This document shows positions 45,529 to 54,802 of a stretch of 64,000 nucleotides of DNA, piece by piece (position 1 is the stretch's first letter; every line of letters starts with the position of its first letter). The notes beneath the pieces are model-generated. The model was not told the origin of the DNA and did no database searches. It saw only the letters and a program-made list of their open reading frames with translations. A program made the translations under genes and the position numbers. Source of the DNA: Shewanella sp. MBTL60-007 (lineage in GTDB: Bacteria; Pseudomonadota; Gammaproteobacteria; Enterobacterales; Shewanellaceae); assembly GCF_019654915.1 (NCBI RefSeq), contig NZ_BPET01000009.1:1-64000 (forward strand), in the 5' to 3' direction.

Positions 45529-47412
45529 ATGCCCAAGCCGTTTTTGTTAATAAAAATCATTCTATTGCTAGGCTTACCTTCGGTAAGCGCCTTAGGCTAC
45601 GCAGAACAAAGTTATAATGATAAGGCCGATGCAATTTTTAAACTGCTTGATAGCGGCACCATTGAGAAAAACGCAACCACCCAAGCCTACTTAGATGAAC
45701 TCAACTCACTCATTTCCGCTACAGATATTCAAAGACAGTTGCGATTAACTCGAGCTCGTTGCTGGGCGTTTAATGTGTTCGAAGAAGGGCAAGTGAGTAA
45801 GGGATTGGCATTTGCGCAGCAGGCATTGAACAATCCAAATTTAGCCAATTCCCCTAATGACAAGTTAGATCTCGAGCTTTGCCAAGCTTGGCTGACCGAA
45901 CAAGACGGCGATGTGGATTTAGCGCTCGCAGGTTATAACGCAGCGATTACTCAAGCCTATGCATTAGAGGACTTGCGCTTAGTCGCCGATGCGAGAGGCA
46001 TGCGCGGCTACCTACACTCCTATCAAGGCAACTTCACTCAAGGGCTAGAGGACTTACTCACCTCTCACGCACTATATCAGAGCCTTGACTTATCGGCTTG
46101 GGCTCGTACCAGCCTGTATGAGATCGCCACCATTTATCGTCGCCTTGGCGATCAAAAAAGTGCGATTCGTTATTTTAAGAAGCTGGAAAAAAGTTATCTT
46201 AAGAGCAACAACTTAGATGGTGCTAACGCAATAACTGTTGCCATCGCCATTGCCGAAGAGGAGCTGGGGAATTTAGACCGCGCCAAACTCCTATTCGAGC
46301 AAGGTTATCACCATTGGAAAAACAATAACCGAGAATTAGAGCAAGCGACGGTGGCAGTCAATATCGCTGGCACCTTAATCAAACTTGGCGAGTTTAAGCA
46401 AGCCAGTCAATATCTTGATGAGGCAGAGCCTTTTATCCTGCCAACAGATGAAGCCTTCTATAGCTTTATGCATCTGTTTCGAGCACAGATCTATCTCGGC
46501 TATGGCCTACTGCCGCAAACTCATAAGAGCATCGCCTATGCACGCAGCGCCTTTAGTCGTGTGAAAAACTTAAGGGGATTGGCTCAGCTGCAACTGGTTG
46601 AGAGCCAAGCCTTTCTTCAAGAAGGTCGATGGAAACAAGCTTACTATGCGTTGAGTGAATATGTGAAACTGCGTAACGAGTTAGATGCCAAGCAGCTCTC
46701 GAGTTACACCACCGAGATGCGTACTCGCTTCAATGCCAATCAGATCGAAGAGGAAAACCGTCACCTGATTGAAAACCAGCAGCTTAAAGAATTAGAGCTG
46801 GCGATGCTTGAGCAAAACAAGCTACAGCAATGGATCATTATTATACTTGGCAGCTTTTTGATGCTTATCATTTCGGTATTTGCCTATAAGCAGATCCAAA
46901 AAAACCGCTTACTGTCGGCCTTAGCCCTCACCGATGATCTCACCCAACTGCCCAACCGCCGTTACATCTATGCCAAGGCTCAGAGTCGTTTCGAAGAGGC
47001 TCAAAGAACGCAGCAGCCTCTGTCGGTCATACTGTTCGATGCCGACTACTTTAAACTGATTAATGACAAACATGGTCACGAAGTTGGCGATCAGGCTCTT
47101 GTGCTATTAGCACAGACTTGCCGCAATTTACTTAGCCACAAGCATCAAGCAGCGAGGGTAGGCGGTGAAGAGTTTTTAATTCTGCTAGCCGATTCAGATA
47201 TGGCGCAGGCCTATGAGATTGCACAGGCCTTGGTAAAAAGGGTAAGCGAGAGTAACTTTAGCGCTTTCCCACAGGGTTTTACTATGACCATCAGCGCCGG
47301 CGTTGCCAGCATGAGAGCTGAAGACAGTAAACTATCGCAACTGCTCAAAAGAGCCGATGACGCCCTCTACCAAGCTAAGAGCCAAGGACGCAATCAGGCC
47401 AAGGGAAGTTAA
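45529..47412 (+). CDS. TPR-containing membrane diguanylate cyclase (GGDEF)
   Basis: 627 residues. A signal peptide (MPKPFLLIKIILLLGLPSVSALGYA) precedes a ~370-residue helical periplasmic region built of TPR-like repeats (for example LYEIATIYRRLGDQKSAIRYFKKLE, AVNIAGTLIKLGEFKQASQYLDEAE). A coiled coil, one membrane helix (WIIIILGSFLMLIISVFAY, about 427-445) and a cytoplasmic GGDEF domain follow (LTDDLTQLPNRRYIYAKA; signature GGEEF at 545-549). The signature is intact, so c-di-GMP synthesis is likely. The RxxD inhibitory site expected just before it is absent, so product inhibition is probably lost. The TPR sensor implies a protein or peptide signal. Confidence 0.9.
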   Translation: MPKPFLLIKIILLLGLPSVSALGYAEQSYNDKADAIFKLLDSGTIEKNATTQAYLDELNSLISATDIQRQLRLTRARCWAFNVFEEGQVSKGLAFAQQALNNPNLANSPNDKLDLELCQAWLTEQDGDVDLALAGYNAAITQAYALEDLRLVADARGMRGYLHSYQGNFTQGLEDLLTSHALYQSLDLSAWARTSLYEIATIYRRLGDQKSAIRYFKKLEKSYLKSNNLDGANAITVAIAIAEEELGNLDRAKLLFEQGYHHWKNNNRELEQATVAVNIAGTLIKLGEFKQASQYLDEAEPFILPTDEAFYSFMHLFRAQIYLGYGLLPQTHKSIAYARSAFSRVKNLRGLAQLQLVESQAFLQEGRWKQAYYALSEYVKLRNELDAKQLSSYTTEMRTRFNANQIEEENRHLIENQQLKELELAMLEQNKLQQWIIIILGSFLMLIISVFAYKQIQKNRLLSALALTDDLTQLPNRRYIYAKAQSRFEEAQRTQQPLSVILFDADYFKLINDKHGHEVGDQALVLLAQTCRNLLSHKHQAARVGGEEFLILLADSDMAQAYEIAQALVKRVSESNFSAFPQGFTMTISAGVASMRAEDSKLSQLLKRADDALYQAKSQGRNQAKGS

Positions 47413-47490
47413 ACCTTAAGGTTAGAGACATACCTATTTACTACCAATTGCTGGTATCATTAAATCTTACCTTAAACCTTTATAAGATCT

Positions 47491-48702
47491 ATGTCTGACA
47501 CTCCTTCACAACTCGCTGCAATCGATAGCTTAACGCCAACTCAACTTGGTGAATTAGCCCTCAACATTAAAACTTGGGGTCAGGAGCTCGGCTTCGCGCA
47601 AATAGGCATTTGCGATACAGACTTAAGTGCAGAAGAACCTAAGCTGCAGCAGTGGTTAGAGATGGGGTATCACGGTGAGATGGGCTACATGGCCAACCAT
47701 GGCATGATGCGAGCTCGTCCCCATGAGCTGCATCCTGGCACTGTACGGGTCATCACAGCACGGATGAATTATCTGCCACCAGAGGCTGGGTTTGCCTGTA
47801 ATCTAAAAGATCCCTATCTTGGCTACATCTCCCGTTACGCAGGCGGCCGTGATTATCATAAAATGATCCGTAATCGTCTTAAGAAACTGGGTGATAGAAT
47901 CGAAGCAGAGTTAAAACAGCTTGGCATCGATAAACCTAACTCACGTCCCTTTGTCGACTCGGCACCAATTTTAGAGCGTCCCTTAGCCGATAAGGCGGGT
48001 CTGGGCTGGACTGGCAAACACAGCTTATTGCTCAACCAAGACGCTGGCAGTTGGTTCTTCTTAGGCGAGCTGTTAATTGATCTGCCACTGCCCGTAGATA
48101 TTCCTGTTGCCGAAGGTTGTAACACCTGCGTGGCCTGCATTAAGTCGTGCCCAACCAATGCTATCGTCGAGCCTTATGTGGTTGACGGCAGTCGCTGCAT
48201 CTCCTATTTAACCATTGAGCTGCAGGGCGCTATCCCTGTGGAGTTTAGACAGGCTATCGGCAATCGGATCTACGGTTGTGATGATTGCCAACTGGTTTGC
48301 CCGGTTAATGCTAAGGCACCTCTGACCGAAGAAAGCGACTTCCATACTCGTCCGTCACTCAAGCAACCGCAGTTACTCGAACTATTTAACTGGAGTGAAG
48401 CCGAGTTCTTAAAGCTCACCGAGGGTAGCCCTATTCGCCGGATCGGCCATAGTCGCTGGTTAAGGAATATCGCCGTGGCATTAGGCAATGCGCCCTATAA
48501 TGAAGCGATCATCGAAGCGCTTGAAGCACGTAAGTCATCAAGTGAAGTGGATGAGATGGTAAGCGAACATATCGACTGGGCTCTTAGTCAGCAACATCAG
48601 AAACGGACTCCGCAAAATGGTCATACTCTTGACCAAAGCCTCAGCCGCAAGACTCAAAGAATTATTCGCAGCGTAGAAAAAGGCCTACCGCGGGACGCGT
48701 AG
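47491..48702 (+). CDS. queG: Epoxyqueuosine reductase QueG
   Basis: 403 residues, slightly longer than the ~380 of E. coli because of extra residues at both ends. Diagnostic blocks: WGQELGFAQIGICDTDL, the LPYxxxxP-like NYLPPEAGF, YARGxDYH-like RYAGGRDYHKMIRNRL, KAGLGWTGKHSLLLN, then two ferredoxin-type sites CNTCVACIKSCPTNAI and CDDCQLVCPVNA. It is a cobalamin-dependent, two-[4Fe-4S] enzyme that makes the final step to queuosine in tRNA. An inverted repeat (AGGCCTAC / GTAGGCCT) overlaps the stop and may help termination. Its need for B12 fits the B12-related genes downstream only loosely. Confidence 0.95.
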   Translation: MSDTPSQLAAIDSLTPTQLGELALNIKTWGQELGFAQIGICDTDLSAEEPKLQQWLEMGYHGEMGYMANHGMMRARPHELHPGTVRVITARMNYLPPEAGFACNLKDPYLGYISRYAGGRDYHKMIRNRLKKLGDRIEAELKQLGIDKPNSRPFVDSAPILERPLADKAGLGWTGKHSLLLNQDAGSWFFLGELLIDLPLPVDIPVAEGCNTCVACIKSCPTNAIVEPYVVDGSRCISYLTIELQGAIPVEFRQAIGNRIYGCDDCQLVCPVNAKAPLTEESDFHTRPSLKQPQLLELFNWSEAEFLKLTEGSPIRRIGHSRWLRNIAVALGNAPYNEAIIEALEARKSSSEVDEMVSEHIDWALSQQHQKRTPQNGHTLDQSLSRKTQRIIRSVEKGLPRDA

Positions 48703-48743
48703 GCCTAATCATTACAATCTGTATAACCCATTATTAGTAATCG

Positions 48744-48956
48744 TTATGCATGTTGATCTAGGGTGAAGCCTACCTTCACTGTTACCTGCCAGTGAGCGAT
48801 TAAGCCCTCCTCTAAGTGCCCTCGAGTTTCCACCACTTGAAACCACCTAAGGTGCTTCAAAGACTCATTGGCCGTTGCGATTGCATTTTTAATGGCTTCA
48901 TCTGAGCTGATTGGAGACGATCCCGTTAGTTCAATAATCTTATAGGTGTGGCTCAT
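48744..48956 (-). CDS. Dodecin family flavin-binding protein
   Basis: 70 residues, the size of dodecin. The pattern [44 protein letters not shown] followed by a beta strand with VTVKVGFTL is the dodecin signature; the Trp-Phe in LRWFQV is the flavin-stacking position. Dodecins form hollow 12-mers that store flavin or CoA. The gene is monocistronic and converges on queG. Confidence 0.92.
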   Translation of the reverse strand: MSHTYKIIELTGSSPISSDEAIKNAIATANESLKHLRWFQVVETRGHLEEGLIAHWQVTVKVGFTLDQHA

Positions 48957-49154
48957 AGTGACTCCAATTGTGTTTAAGGGTGATCTTAATCAGTATAGAA
49001 CAACATCTGGATTAGTCGGATGCTATGACAGAGTAAACTGTTAATCTAATAGACTGGCTGTTTGCGCCTCGCTTATCGAGTGCTAATCACCAAGACGATA
49101 AGCTGAAGTCAGCTTGAAAACTCGGCTGACTCAGTGACTCATTTAGCGGCCCAT

Positions 49155-49658
49155 TTAGTTAGTCACTTGGAAACTACCCACACCAAAATCAAAGGTCTTC
49201 GCCAAGCGATTCCAAGCATTAATTTGAATCACCACCAGTGTCAGCTCACTTATCTCTTTAGCCGAGAAATAATCCTTCAGCGCTTTTGTCGCCTCAACTA
49301 AACGGTTCTCTTCATGGGTCAGCCCTGCATGAGGTAGATCCGTCAGCGCTTCGGCCCAATTAAGGACAACTCGCTCTTTATCTGTGTAATAAGGCGCTTC
49401 ACGCCAGATAGATAAGGAGGTCATTCTCTGGGCGGTTTCGCCTGCTGCCAGTGCTTCTTTAAAGTGCATATCGATACAATATGCACAGCCGTTGATTAGT
49501 GATACTCGGTAACGAATAAGCTCGAGTAGAGTGAGGTCAATACCACAACTGTTGACATGATTTTCGGTCTTTAGCATACAGCCCATCACGCCGCTAGCGA
49601 TATCGCTACTGCCTAGGGCTGCGGTAATTGAAAGCTTTTGATTAGTTGCCTGAGTCAT
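49155..49658 (-). CDS. Carboxymuconolactone decarboxylase / AhpD-family protein
   Basis: 167 residues from the ATG at 49658, which has AAGGT upstream; the in-frame extension to 49739 is not needed. The redox motif is CAYCIDMHFKEAL (C-x-x-C-x-x-x-H), preceded by LELIRYRVSLINGCAYC, as in AhpD-like alkylhydroperoxidases. It probably reduces peroxides or acts on lactones or thiols. It is divergent from a LysR gene at 49788 across ~130 bases, which suggests direct control by that regulator. Confidence 0.88.
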   Translation of the reverse strand: MTQATNQKLSITAALGSSDIASGVMGCMLKTENHVNSCGIDLTLLELIRYRVSLINGCAYCIDMHFKEALAAGETAQRMTSLSIWREAPYYTDKERVVLNWAEALTDLPHAGLTHEENRLVEATKALKDYFSAKEISELTLVVIQINAWNRLAKTFDFGVGSFQVTN

Positions 49659-49787
49659 CTTATGTACCTTCTGGATAAAGTAAGTTAGTGGAACAACACC
49701 TATTATCCATAGCCACAAAAAAGCTGGAATCCCCATCAAAACTGCTTTACCTTTGCATAAAATGCAAAGATAGATTTGAGACTCACC

Positions 49788-50675
49788 ATGCTAAATGCGA
49801 TGCGGATCTTCATCAAAGTTGTTGAGCTAGGTAGCTTCTCCAAAGCCGCTAACGTACTCAATATGGCACCATCGAGCGTTGCACGAAATATCGATGCTCT
49901 AGAGCAGGACTTCAATGCCCTGCTGTTAAAGCGTAGCACCCGACAACTGCTACTCACCGAAGCCGGGGAGCAATTCTTAGAGGGCGCACGTAAGCTGGTT
50001 GATGATGAAGAGAGATTAAAGATATCGCTCTCAGAGCAAGATAAGCAGCCCGAAGGTACATTAAGGATTTCTGTATTCGAAGGTTTTGGTCGAGTCAAAA
50101 TCTGCCCGATCCTGCCTAGGTTTCTAACCCAATATCCTAAGGTGAAGATTGAGATAGATCTCGACAATCGACTGGTTGACCTTCACTCGGAAAACGTCGA
50201 TATCGCAATTCGTATTGGTAAGCCCGCCGACTCTAGCTTACATGGCAGAATGTTGATGGCAAACCAGACTTCGCTCTGTGCTAGCGCCAACTATTTAAAA
50301 CAGTTTGGTACGCCCAAAAAACCTGAAGATCTACAGCGACACAACTGCCTGCTACTGGATCGCGACCGACAACGTACCTACTGGCATTTTCGTAAAGAAA
50401 AACAATACAAAAAAGTTCCAGTATCCGGCAACTTAACCTCAAGAGGCGGAACACCAATATTAGAAGCCGCCATACATCATGGCGGCATAGTGCAACTGTC
50501 GAGCTGGATGATGGATGATTTAATCCAAAAGGGGAATTTAGTCCGCTGCTTACCCGAATGGACGCCGTCACTATCTGAACACTCGAGCGGCGATATCTAT
50601 GCCCTTTACCGTGGAGGAAAACATATGCGCCCTGCCGTCCGTGCGTTTATCGACTATCTGGTCTTATCTCTCTAA
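49788..50675 (+). CDS. LysR-family transcriptional regulator (CrgA-like group)
   Basis: 295 residues from the ATG at 49788; a TTG at 49776 would add four residues. It has an N-terminal winged helix (MRIFIKVVELGSFSKAANVLNMAPSSVARNIDALEQDFNALLLKRSTR) and an effector domain with EGTLRISVFEGFGRVKICPILPRFLTQYPKV and a C-terminal HMRPAVRAFIDYL. The RxFxxVVExGSFSxAAxxLxxxPSSVxRxI style is the CrgA/AaeR subgroup, often regulators of adjacent oxidoreductases. Its likely target is the divergent CMD/AhpD gene. Confidence 0.88.
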   Translation: MLNAMRIFIKVVELGSFSKAANVLNMAPSSVARNIDALEQDFNALLLKRSTRQLLLTEAGEQFLEGARKLVDDEERLKISLSEQDKQPEGTLRISVFEGFGRVKICPILPRFLTQYPKVKIEIDLDNRLVDLHSENVDIAIRIGKPADSSLHGRMLMANQTSLCASANYLKQFGTPKKPEDLQRHNCLLLDRDRQRTYWHFRKEKQYKKVPVSGNLTSRGGTPILEAAIHHGGIVQLSSWMMDDLIQKGNLVRCLPEWTPSLSEHSSGDIYALYRGGKHMRPAVRAFIDYLVLSL

Positions 50676-50718
50676 CTTTATGACCAGCATCCATGTCAAC
50701 AAGCATGGCCAATCGCCA

Positions 50719-51240
50719 CTAAGAGGCCCATAACATACGCCACCAGATCCCCGGCAAACTGGTAAAGCCTGTGGTATAGGACACCACCTTTCCCTCTTTG
50801 ATGATCATCAAGGTTGGTGTGACATGTACCGACCAGTCGCGTGCGCTGCGATTATCGGCATCATTAATCACCGAAAAGTGATAACCATATTCCTGCATAT
50901 ATTCGCCAATTTCAGTATTAGAACCCGATGCTATCGCAACGCTCACCACCGGAAATGATGCCGAAATCGACTCAACTGACGGACTCACCGAGCGACAAAC
51001 TGGGCACCATGTGCCCCAGAAATAAACCAAAACAGGCTCATTAGCACTCAAGGTGGAGACATCAATTTTCTCGCCACCGAGAGCCACACCACTAATGGCA
51101 GGAAAATTGTCGACCTCTAAGTTTCGGCTGCGCCACTTGTCCATCACCCAAGCGACGCTGCTCACCAAGACAAGCAAAATCAATAACTGCTTGAGCCAAT
51201 AGCCAAGACGTTGTTTAAATGTGGGCTGTTTTTCTGTCAT
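50719..51240 (-). CDS. Membrane-anchored thioredoxin-like protein (TlpA/ScsD type)
   Basis: 173 residues from the ATG at 51240, chosen because AAGG lies five bases upstream; an alternative start at 51264 adds eight residues. One N-terminal membrane helix (LLILLVLVSSVAWVMDKW) precedes a periplasmic thioredoxin fold with active site WGTWCPVCRS and the cis-Pro region VHVTPTLMIIKEGKVV. WCPVC resembles ScsD/DsbE-type reductases that keep periplasmic thiols reduced or serve cytochrome c assembly. It stands alone, so its partner is not evident. Confidence 0.88.
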   Translation of the reverse strand: MTEKQPTFKQRLGYWLKQLLILLVLVSSVAWVMDKWRSRNLEVDNFPAISGVALGGEKIDVSTLSANEPVLVYFWGTWCPVCRSVSPSVESISASFPVVSVAIASGSNTEIGEYMQEYGYHFSVINDADNRSARDWSVHVTPTLMIIKEGKVVSYTTGFTSLPGIWWRMLWAS

Positions 51241-51373
51241 CGCTGCCTTCATTACGCGAATCATATCGCGAACCTAAGATGAATATGTCATACCTATAAA
51301 CAGAGTAAGACCGGAGAAATGACAAAATAGTTCATCACTCGCAGCAGAGCTTATCACTCATAGCAAGCCGCCC

Positions 51374-53644
51374 CTAACCTAGCGTGCGCCTTAACTGCTT
51401 TGTCGCCTCAACTAAGTTAACTAGCGCAGGCTCAACTTCATCCCATGTGCGGGTTTTAAGGCCACAGTCTGGATTCACCCATAGTTGCTTAACAGGGAGC
51501 TTGGTCGCGGCCTTTTGCATCAAGTCTAGGATCTCCTCCACCGTTGGCGTATTAGGTGAATGAATATCATACACCCCAGGCCCTATCTCGTTAGGGTAAT
51601 TAAAGTCTTCAAATGCATTAAGCAGCTCCATCCTAGATCGCGAGGTCTCTATGGTGATCACATCGGCGTCCATCGCGGCAATCGCCGATATGGTCTCATT
51701 AAACTCGCTGTAGCACATATGAGTGTGGATCTGCGTTTCGTTGGTGGCCCCAGCAGCGCTGAGCTTAAACCCATTAACCGCCCAGCTAAGATAATGCTGC
51801 CAATCGCTCTTTTTTAGCGGCAAGCCTTCTCGAAAGGCTGGCTCGTCGATTTGAATGATCCCAATACCTGCATCTTGCAGTTCCACGACCTCATCACGAA
51901 TGGCGAGCGCGATTTGAGTAGCTATCTGCTCACGGCTAATATCTTCGCGGGCAAATGACCAATGCAGGATCGTCACAGGCCCTGTGAGCATGCCTTTAAC
52001 TGGTTTCTCGGTAAGGCTCTGCGCAAACTTAGCCCACTTGACCGTCATGGCAGTTGGTCGTGATACATCACCATAAATTAGCGGCGGTTTAACGCAGCGA
52101 GAGCCATAACTCTGTACCCAACCAAATTGAGTAAACCCAACCCCTTCTAACTGCTCACCAAAGTATTCCACCATATCGTTGCGCTCAGCTTCACCATGAA
52201 CCAAAACATCGATCCCCAACTTTAATTGACGTTCAATAGTGTCTTGTGTCACCAGACGCAACTGCTGCTCATACTGCTCAAGGCTCATTTCCCCTCTGCG
52301 CCAGCGACTGCGCAAACCACGAATGGCAGGAGTTTGGGGAAAACTGCCTATGGTAGTGGTTGGCAGCAAGGGCAGACGATACTTGTTTCGTTGAGCAGCT
52401 TGTCTGACAGCAAAAGTATCATCGCGTTGATAATCTTGCTCTGTTAGTGCATCGACACGAGCGATCACCTGTTGATTCGCCGCATTAGCACGAGCATCAC
52501 GCCTTGCTTGGCACTCGAGAACAATGGCATTGGCCTCGGCTGAATTAGGCTCTGTGAGTAACAGTTTGAGCTTAGTGAGTTCAACCAGCTTTTGTTTGGC
52601 AAAAGAAAGTTGCTGCTTAATCTCTGGTGCAAGGTTCGTTTCTATCTCTAAGTCCACTGGGCTATGCAGTAAAGAACAAGATGGTGACAACCATAAGCGC
52701 TGCTTAAGATCCCCCGCGACACTCGATAATGCCTCGGCGAGCTCGTCAAGCTCTGCAGCCCATACATTACGGCCGTTTATCACGCCCGCCGATAATACTT
52801 GCTCTTCACCTAAACTGGGGAGAAAGGTTTGCAACTGCTCCGGGGCCGTCACTAAGTCTAAATGCAGGCCTGCAACGGGTAAGTTGGCCACGAGATGATG
52901 ATGGTGAGCTATGCTTCCGTAATAACTGGCTAGCAATATCCTTATGTTACTGTGTTCAAGCTCACGATAGGCTTGGCTAATCGCCGCTTGCCAATCTTCC
53001 TCTAGCTCCAATGCCAAAACGGGTTCATCGAGCTGCACCCACTCGACCCCTTGGCTAACAAAACGCTGCAACAGTTTTTGATACGCCTTAATCAGTCTTG
53101 GCAGTAAGCTTAACTTATCAAATTCACTCTCAACCGTTTTAGACAGATACAGAAAAGAGACTGGCCCTAAGAGCACCGGCTTTGGCTGATAGCCTAAACT
53201 CTGGGCTTCACTCACTTCATCAAACAGCTGCTGATAACCTATGTCGAAACGCTGGTCTTCGGTGAGCTCCGGAACGATATAGTGGTAATTTGTATTGAAA
53301 AATTTGGTCATCTCGGCGGCTGGTGCATCTTGGCCACTCGGTGCTCGGCCACGGCCGATACGGAATAGAGTATCAAGATCCGTTGGCGTCTCTCCACGGT
53401 GACGCTTAGGGATCACATCTAGGGTTGCGCTCAAGGTCAGCACCTGATCATAGAAAGCAAAGTCGCCAACAGGCAGTAACGCCACCCCAGCATTGGCCTG
53501 CCAGCGCCAGTGTGTTTGACGTAACTCTCTTGATATATCAATAAGCTGAGCCTGAGTAATCTCACCACGCCAATACTTCTCTAGGGCAAACTTTAGCTCT
53601 CGTTGACGACCTATTCGTGGAAAACCTAAATTATTTAATTGCAT
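51374..53644 (-). CDS. metE: Cobalamin-independent methionine synthase MetE
   Basis: 756 residues, full length. The N-terminal barrel (LNNLGFPRIGRQRELKFALEKYWRGEI) and C-terminal catalytic barrel are both present; zinc ligands lie in QIHTHMCYSEF (His, Cys), the conserved Glu region, and the late LWVNPDCGLKTRTWDEV (Cys). It transfers the methyl from 5-methyl-THF triglutamate to homocysteine without B12. It is divergent from metR, with tandem MetJ-like boxes and MetR-like half-sites between them. It is the B12-free route that complements the B12-uptake locus (btuB) 2.9 kb away. Confidence 0.97.
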   Translation of the reverse strand: MQLNNLGFPRIGRQRELKFALEKYWRGEITQAQLIDISRELRQTHWRWQANAGVALLPVGDFAFYDQVLTLSATLDVIPKRHRGETPTDLDTLFRIGRGRAPSGQDAPAAEMTKFFNTNYHYIVPELTEDQRFDIGYQQLFDEVSEAQSLGYQPKPVLLGPVSFLYLSKTVESEFDKLSLLPRLIKAYQKLLQRFVSQGVEWVQLDEPVLALELEEDWQAAISQAYRELEHSNIRILLASYYGSIAHHHHLVANLPVAGLHLDLVTAPEQLQTFLPSLGEEQVLSAGVINGRNVWAAELDELAEALSSVAGDLKQRLWLSPSCSLLHSPVDLEIETNLAPEIKQQLSFAKQKLVELTKLKLLLTEPNSAEANAIVLECQARRDARANAANQQVIARVDALTEQDYQRDDTFAVRQAAQRNKYRLPLLPTTTIGSFPQTPAIRGLRSRWRRGEMSLEQYEQQLRLVTQDTIERQLKLGIDVLVHGEAERNDMVEYFGEQLEGVGFTQFGWVQSYGSRCVKPPLIYGDVSRPTAMTVKWAKFAQSLTEKPVKGMLTGPVTILHWSFAREDISREQIATQIALAIRDEVVELQDAGIGIIQIDEPAFREGLPLKKSDWQHYLSWAVNGFKLSAAGATNETQIHTHMCYSEFNETISAIAAMDADVITIETSRSRMELLNAFEDFNYPNEIGPGVYDIHSPNTPTVEEILDLMQKAATKLPVKQLWVNPDCGLKTRTWDEVEPALVNLVEATKQLRRTLG

Positions 53645-53668
53645 ATTGTATACCTTTTGATGTTAAGA

Positions 53669-53681
53669 TGAGTAAAATTCA
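53669..53681. promoter_or_regulatory. MetR-like half-site pair near metE
   Basis: TGAG-TAAAA-TTCA is one mismatch from the MetR pattern TGAA-N5-TTCA and lies 25 bases before the metE start. A second copy, TGAG-CGAAT-TTCA, is at 53797-53809 just before metR. Confidence 0.5.
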
Positions 53682-53724
53682 GAGTTGGCGCCCTTCTGAA
53701 TGACATATAACGAAACATAACAAT

Positions 53725-53748
53725 GGGCGTCTGGACGTCTAGAAGTTT
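53725..53748. promoter_or_regulatory. Tandem MetJ boxes in the metE-metR gap
   Basis: Three consecutive 8-mers, GGGCGTCT, GGACGTCT and AGAAGTTT, match the met box AGACGTCT at 6, 7 and 6 of 8 positions. Tandem 8-bp phasing is how MetJ dimers bind. It implies repression by S-adenosylmethionine-loaded MetJ. Confidence 0.65.
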
Positions 53749-53821
53749 ATTGTGATAGCCTTAGTATTCGCAATCGAAACGAATTCAAGCGCTACATGAG
53801 CGAATTTCATGTGAGGATAAT

Positions 53822-54724
53822 ATGATAGAGCTTAGACATTTACGTACGTTAGTTGCCCTAAAGGAAAGCGGCAGCCTCGCTGGGGCTGCAAAAAAACGCT
53901 TCGTCACTCAGTCGGCACTGTCGCATCAGATCAAGGAATTAGAGACCCGTATTAACTCAGCTATTTTTGTGCGTAAGAGCAAACCGCTCTCTTTCACACA
54001 AGAAGGCACAAGACTACTCAACCTTGCTGAAGATATTCTGCCAAAAGTGATCGAAACCGAATTTGATCTGAAAAGAGGCTTAGAGGATGGTGACAACCAC
54101 CTAGGCGTAGGCATCGAATGTCACAGCTGTTTTCGTTGGTTAATGCCAGTGATGGAAGAGTTTAGGCAGCAATACCCTCAAGCCGATCTAGATCTCTCTA
54201 GCCGCCACCTTTTCGATTCTATCAATGCCCTTGAGCAAGGTGAACTCGATGTGGTGCTAACGTCCGATCCCGTACCGGGTCAATCGATTGCCTACCAGCA
54301 CCTATTCGATTTTGAAGTGAGATTAGTGATCGCCAGTGATCACCCTTTAGCGCAGCAGGAATACGTTACCCCTAAGCAGCTGGAAAACTTATCTATTTTA
54401 AGCTATCCAGTATCGCTTGAGCGCTTAGATCTCTATCGTCACTTCTTAGAGCCTGCGGGCATACAAGCAGGGCCGCAAGTAAAGTGCGATCTGACCATGA
54501 TGTTACTACAACGAATCGCCTGTAAAGATGGTATAGCCGCGCTACCAAGCTGGTCGATTAGCGAAGCCCATGGCTTAAGTCTAACTAGTGTAAAACTCGG
54601 GCCTGAAGGACTCAAACGCCCACTGTTTGGTGCCTATCGTCGTAATGGTGCTAATGCACGTCTAGCTCAGCACTGGCTGGAGTTGGTAGCAAAGGAAGGT
54701 TTAGCAAAGCAGAGGCTGAACTGA
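53822..54724 (+). CDS. metR: LysR-family activator MetR
   Basis: 300 residues with an N-terminal winged helix (MIELRHLRTLVALKESGSLAGAAKKRFVTQSALSHQIKELETRI) and a MetR-type effector domain beginning LGVGIECHSCFRWLMPVMEEFRQQYPQADLDL, where the HSCF block is diagnostic for MetR. It uses homocysteine as coactivator and activates metE. Divergent from metE across 177 bases; GAGGATAAT is the ribosome-binding site. Confidence 0.95.
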   Translation: MIELRHLRTLVALKESGSLAGAAKKRFVTQSALSHQIKELETRINSAIFVRKSKPLSFTQEGTRLLNLAEDILPKVIETEFDLKRGLEDGDNHLGVGIECHSCFRWLMPVMEEFRQQYPQADLDLSSRHLFDSINALEQGELDVVLTSDPVPGQSIAYQHLFDFEVRLVIASDHPLAQQEYVTPKQLENLSILSYPVSLERLDLYRHFLEPAGIQAGPQVKCDLTMMLLQRIACKDGIAALPSWSISEAHGLSLTSVKLGPEGLKRPLFGAYRRNGANARLAQHWLELVAKEGLAKQRLN

Positions 54725-54739
54725 CCTAAATGAAACAAC

Positions 54740-54767
54740 AAAGCCTGCAGATTTGCAGGCTTTTTAT
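54740..54767 (+). terminator. metR terminator
   Basis: The stem AAAGCCTGCA / TGCAGGCTTT is followed by a T-rich tail, 15 bases after the stop. Confidence 0.85.
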
Positions 54768-54802
54768 ATGACATTCCTGTCCCTTTCTTGGATAGGTTAA
54801 AT

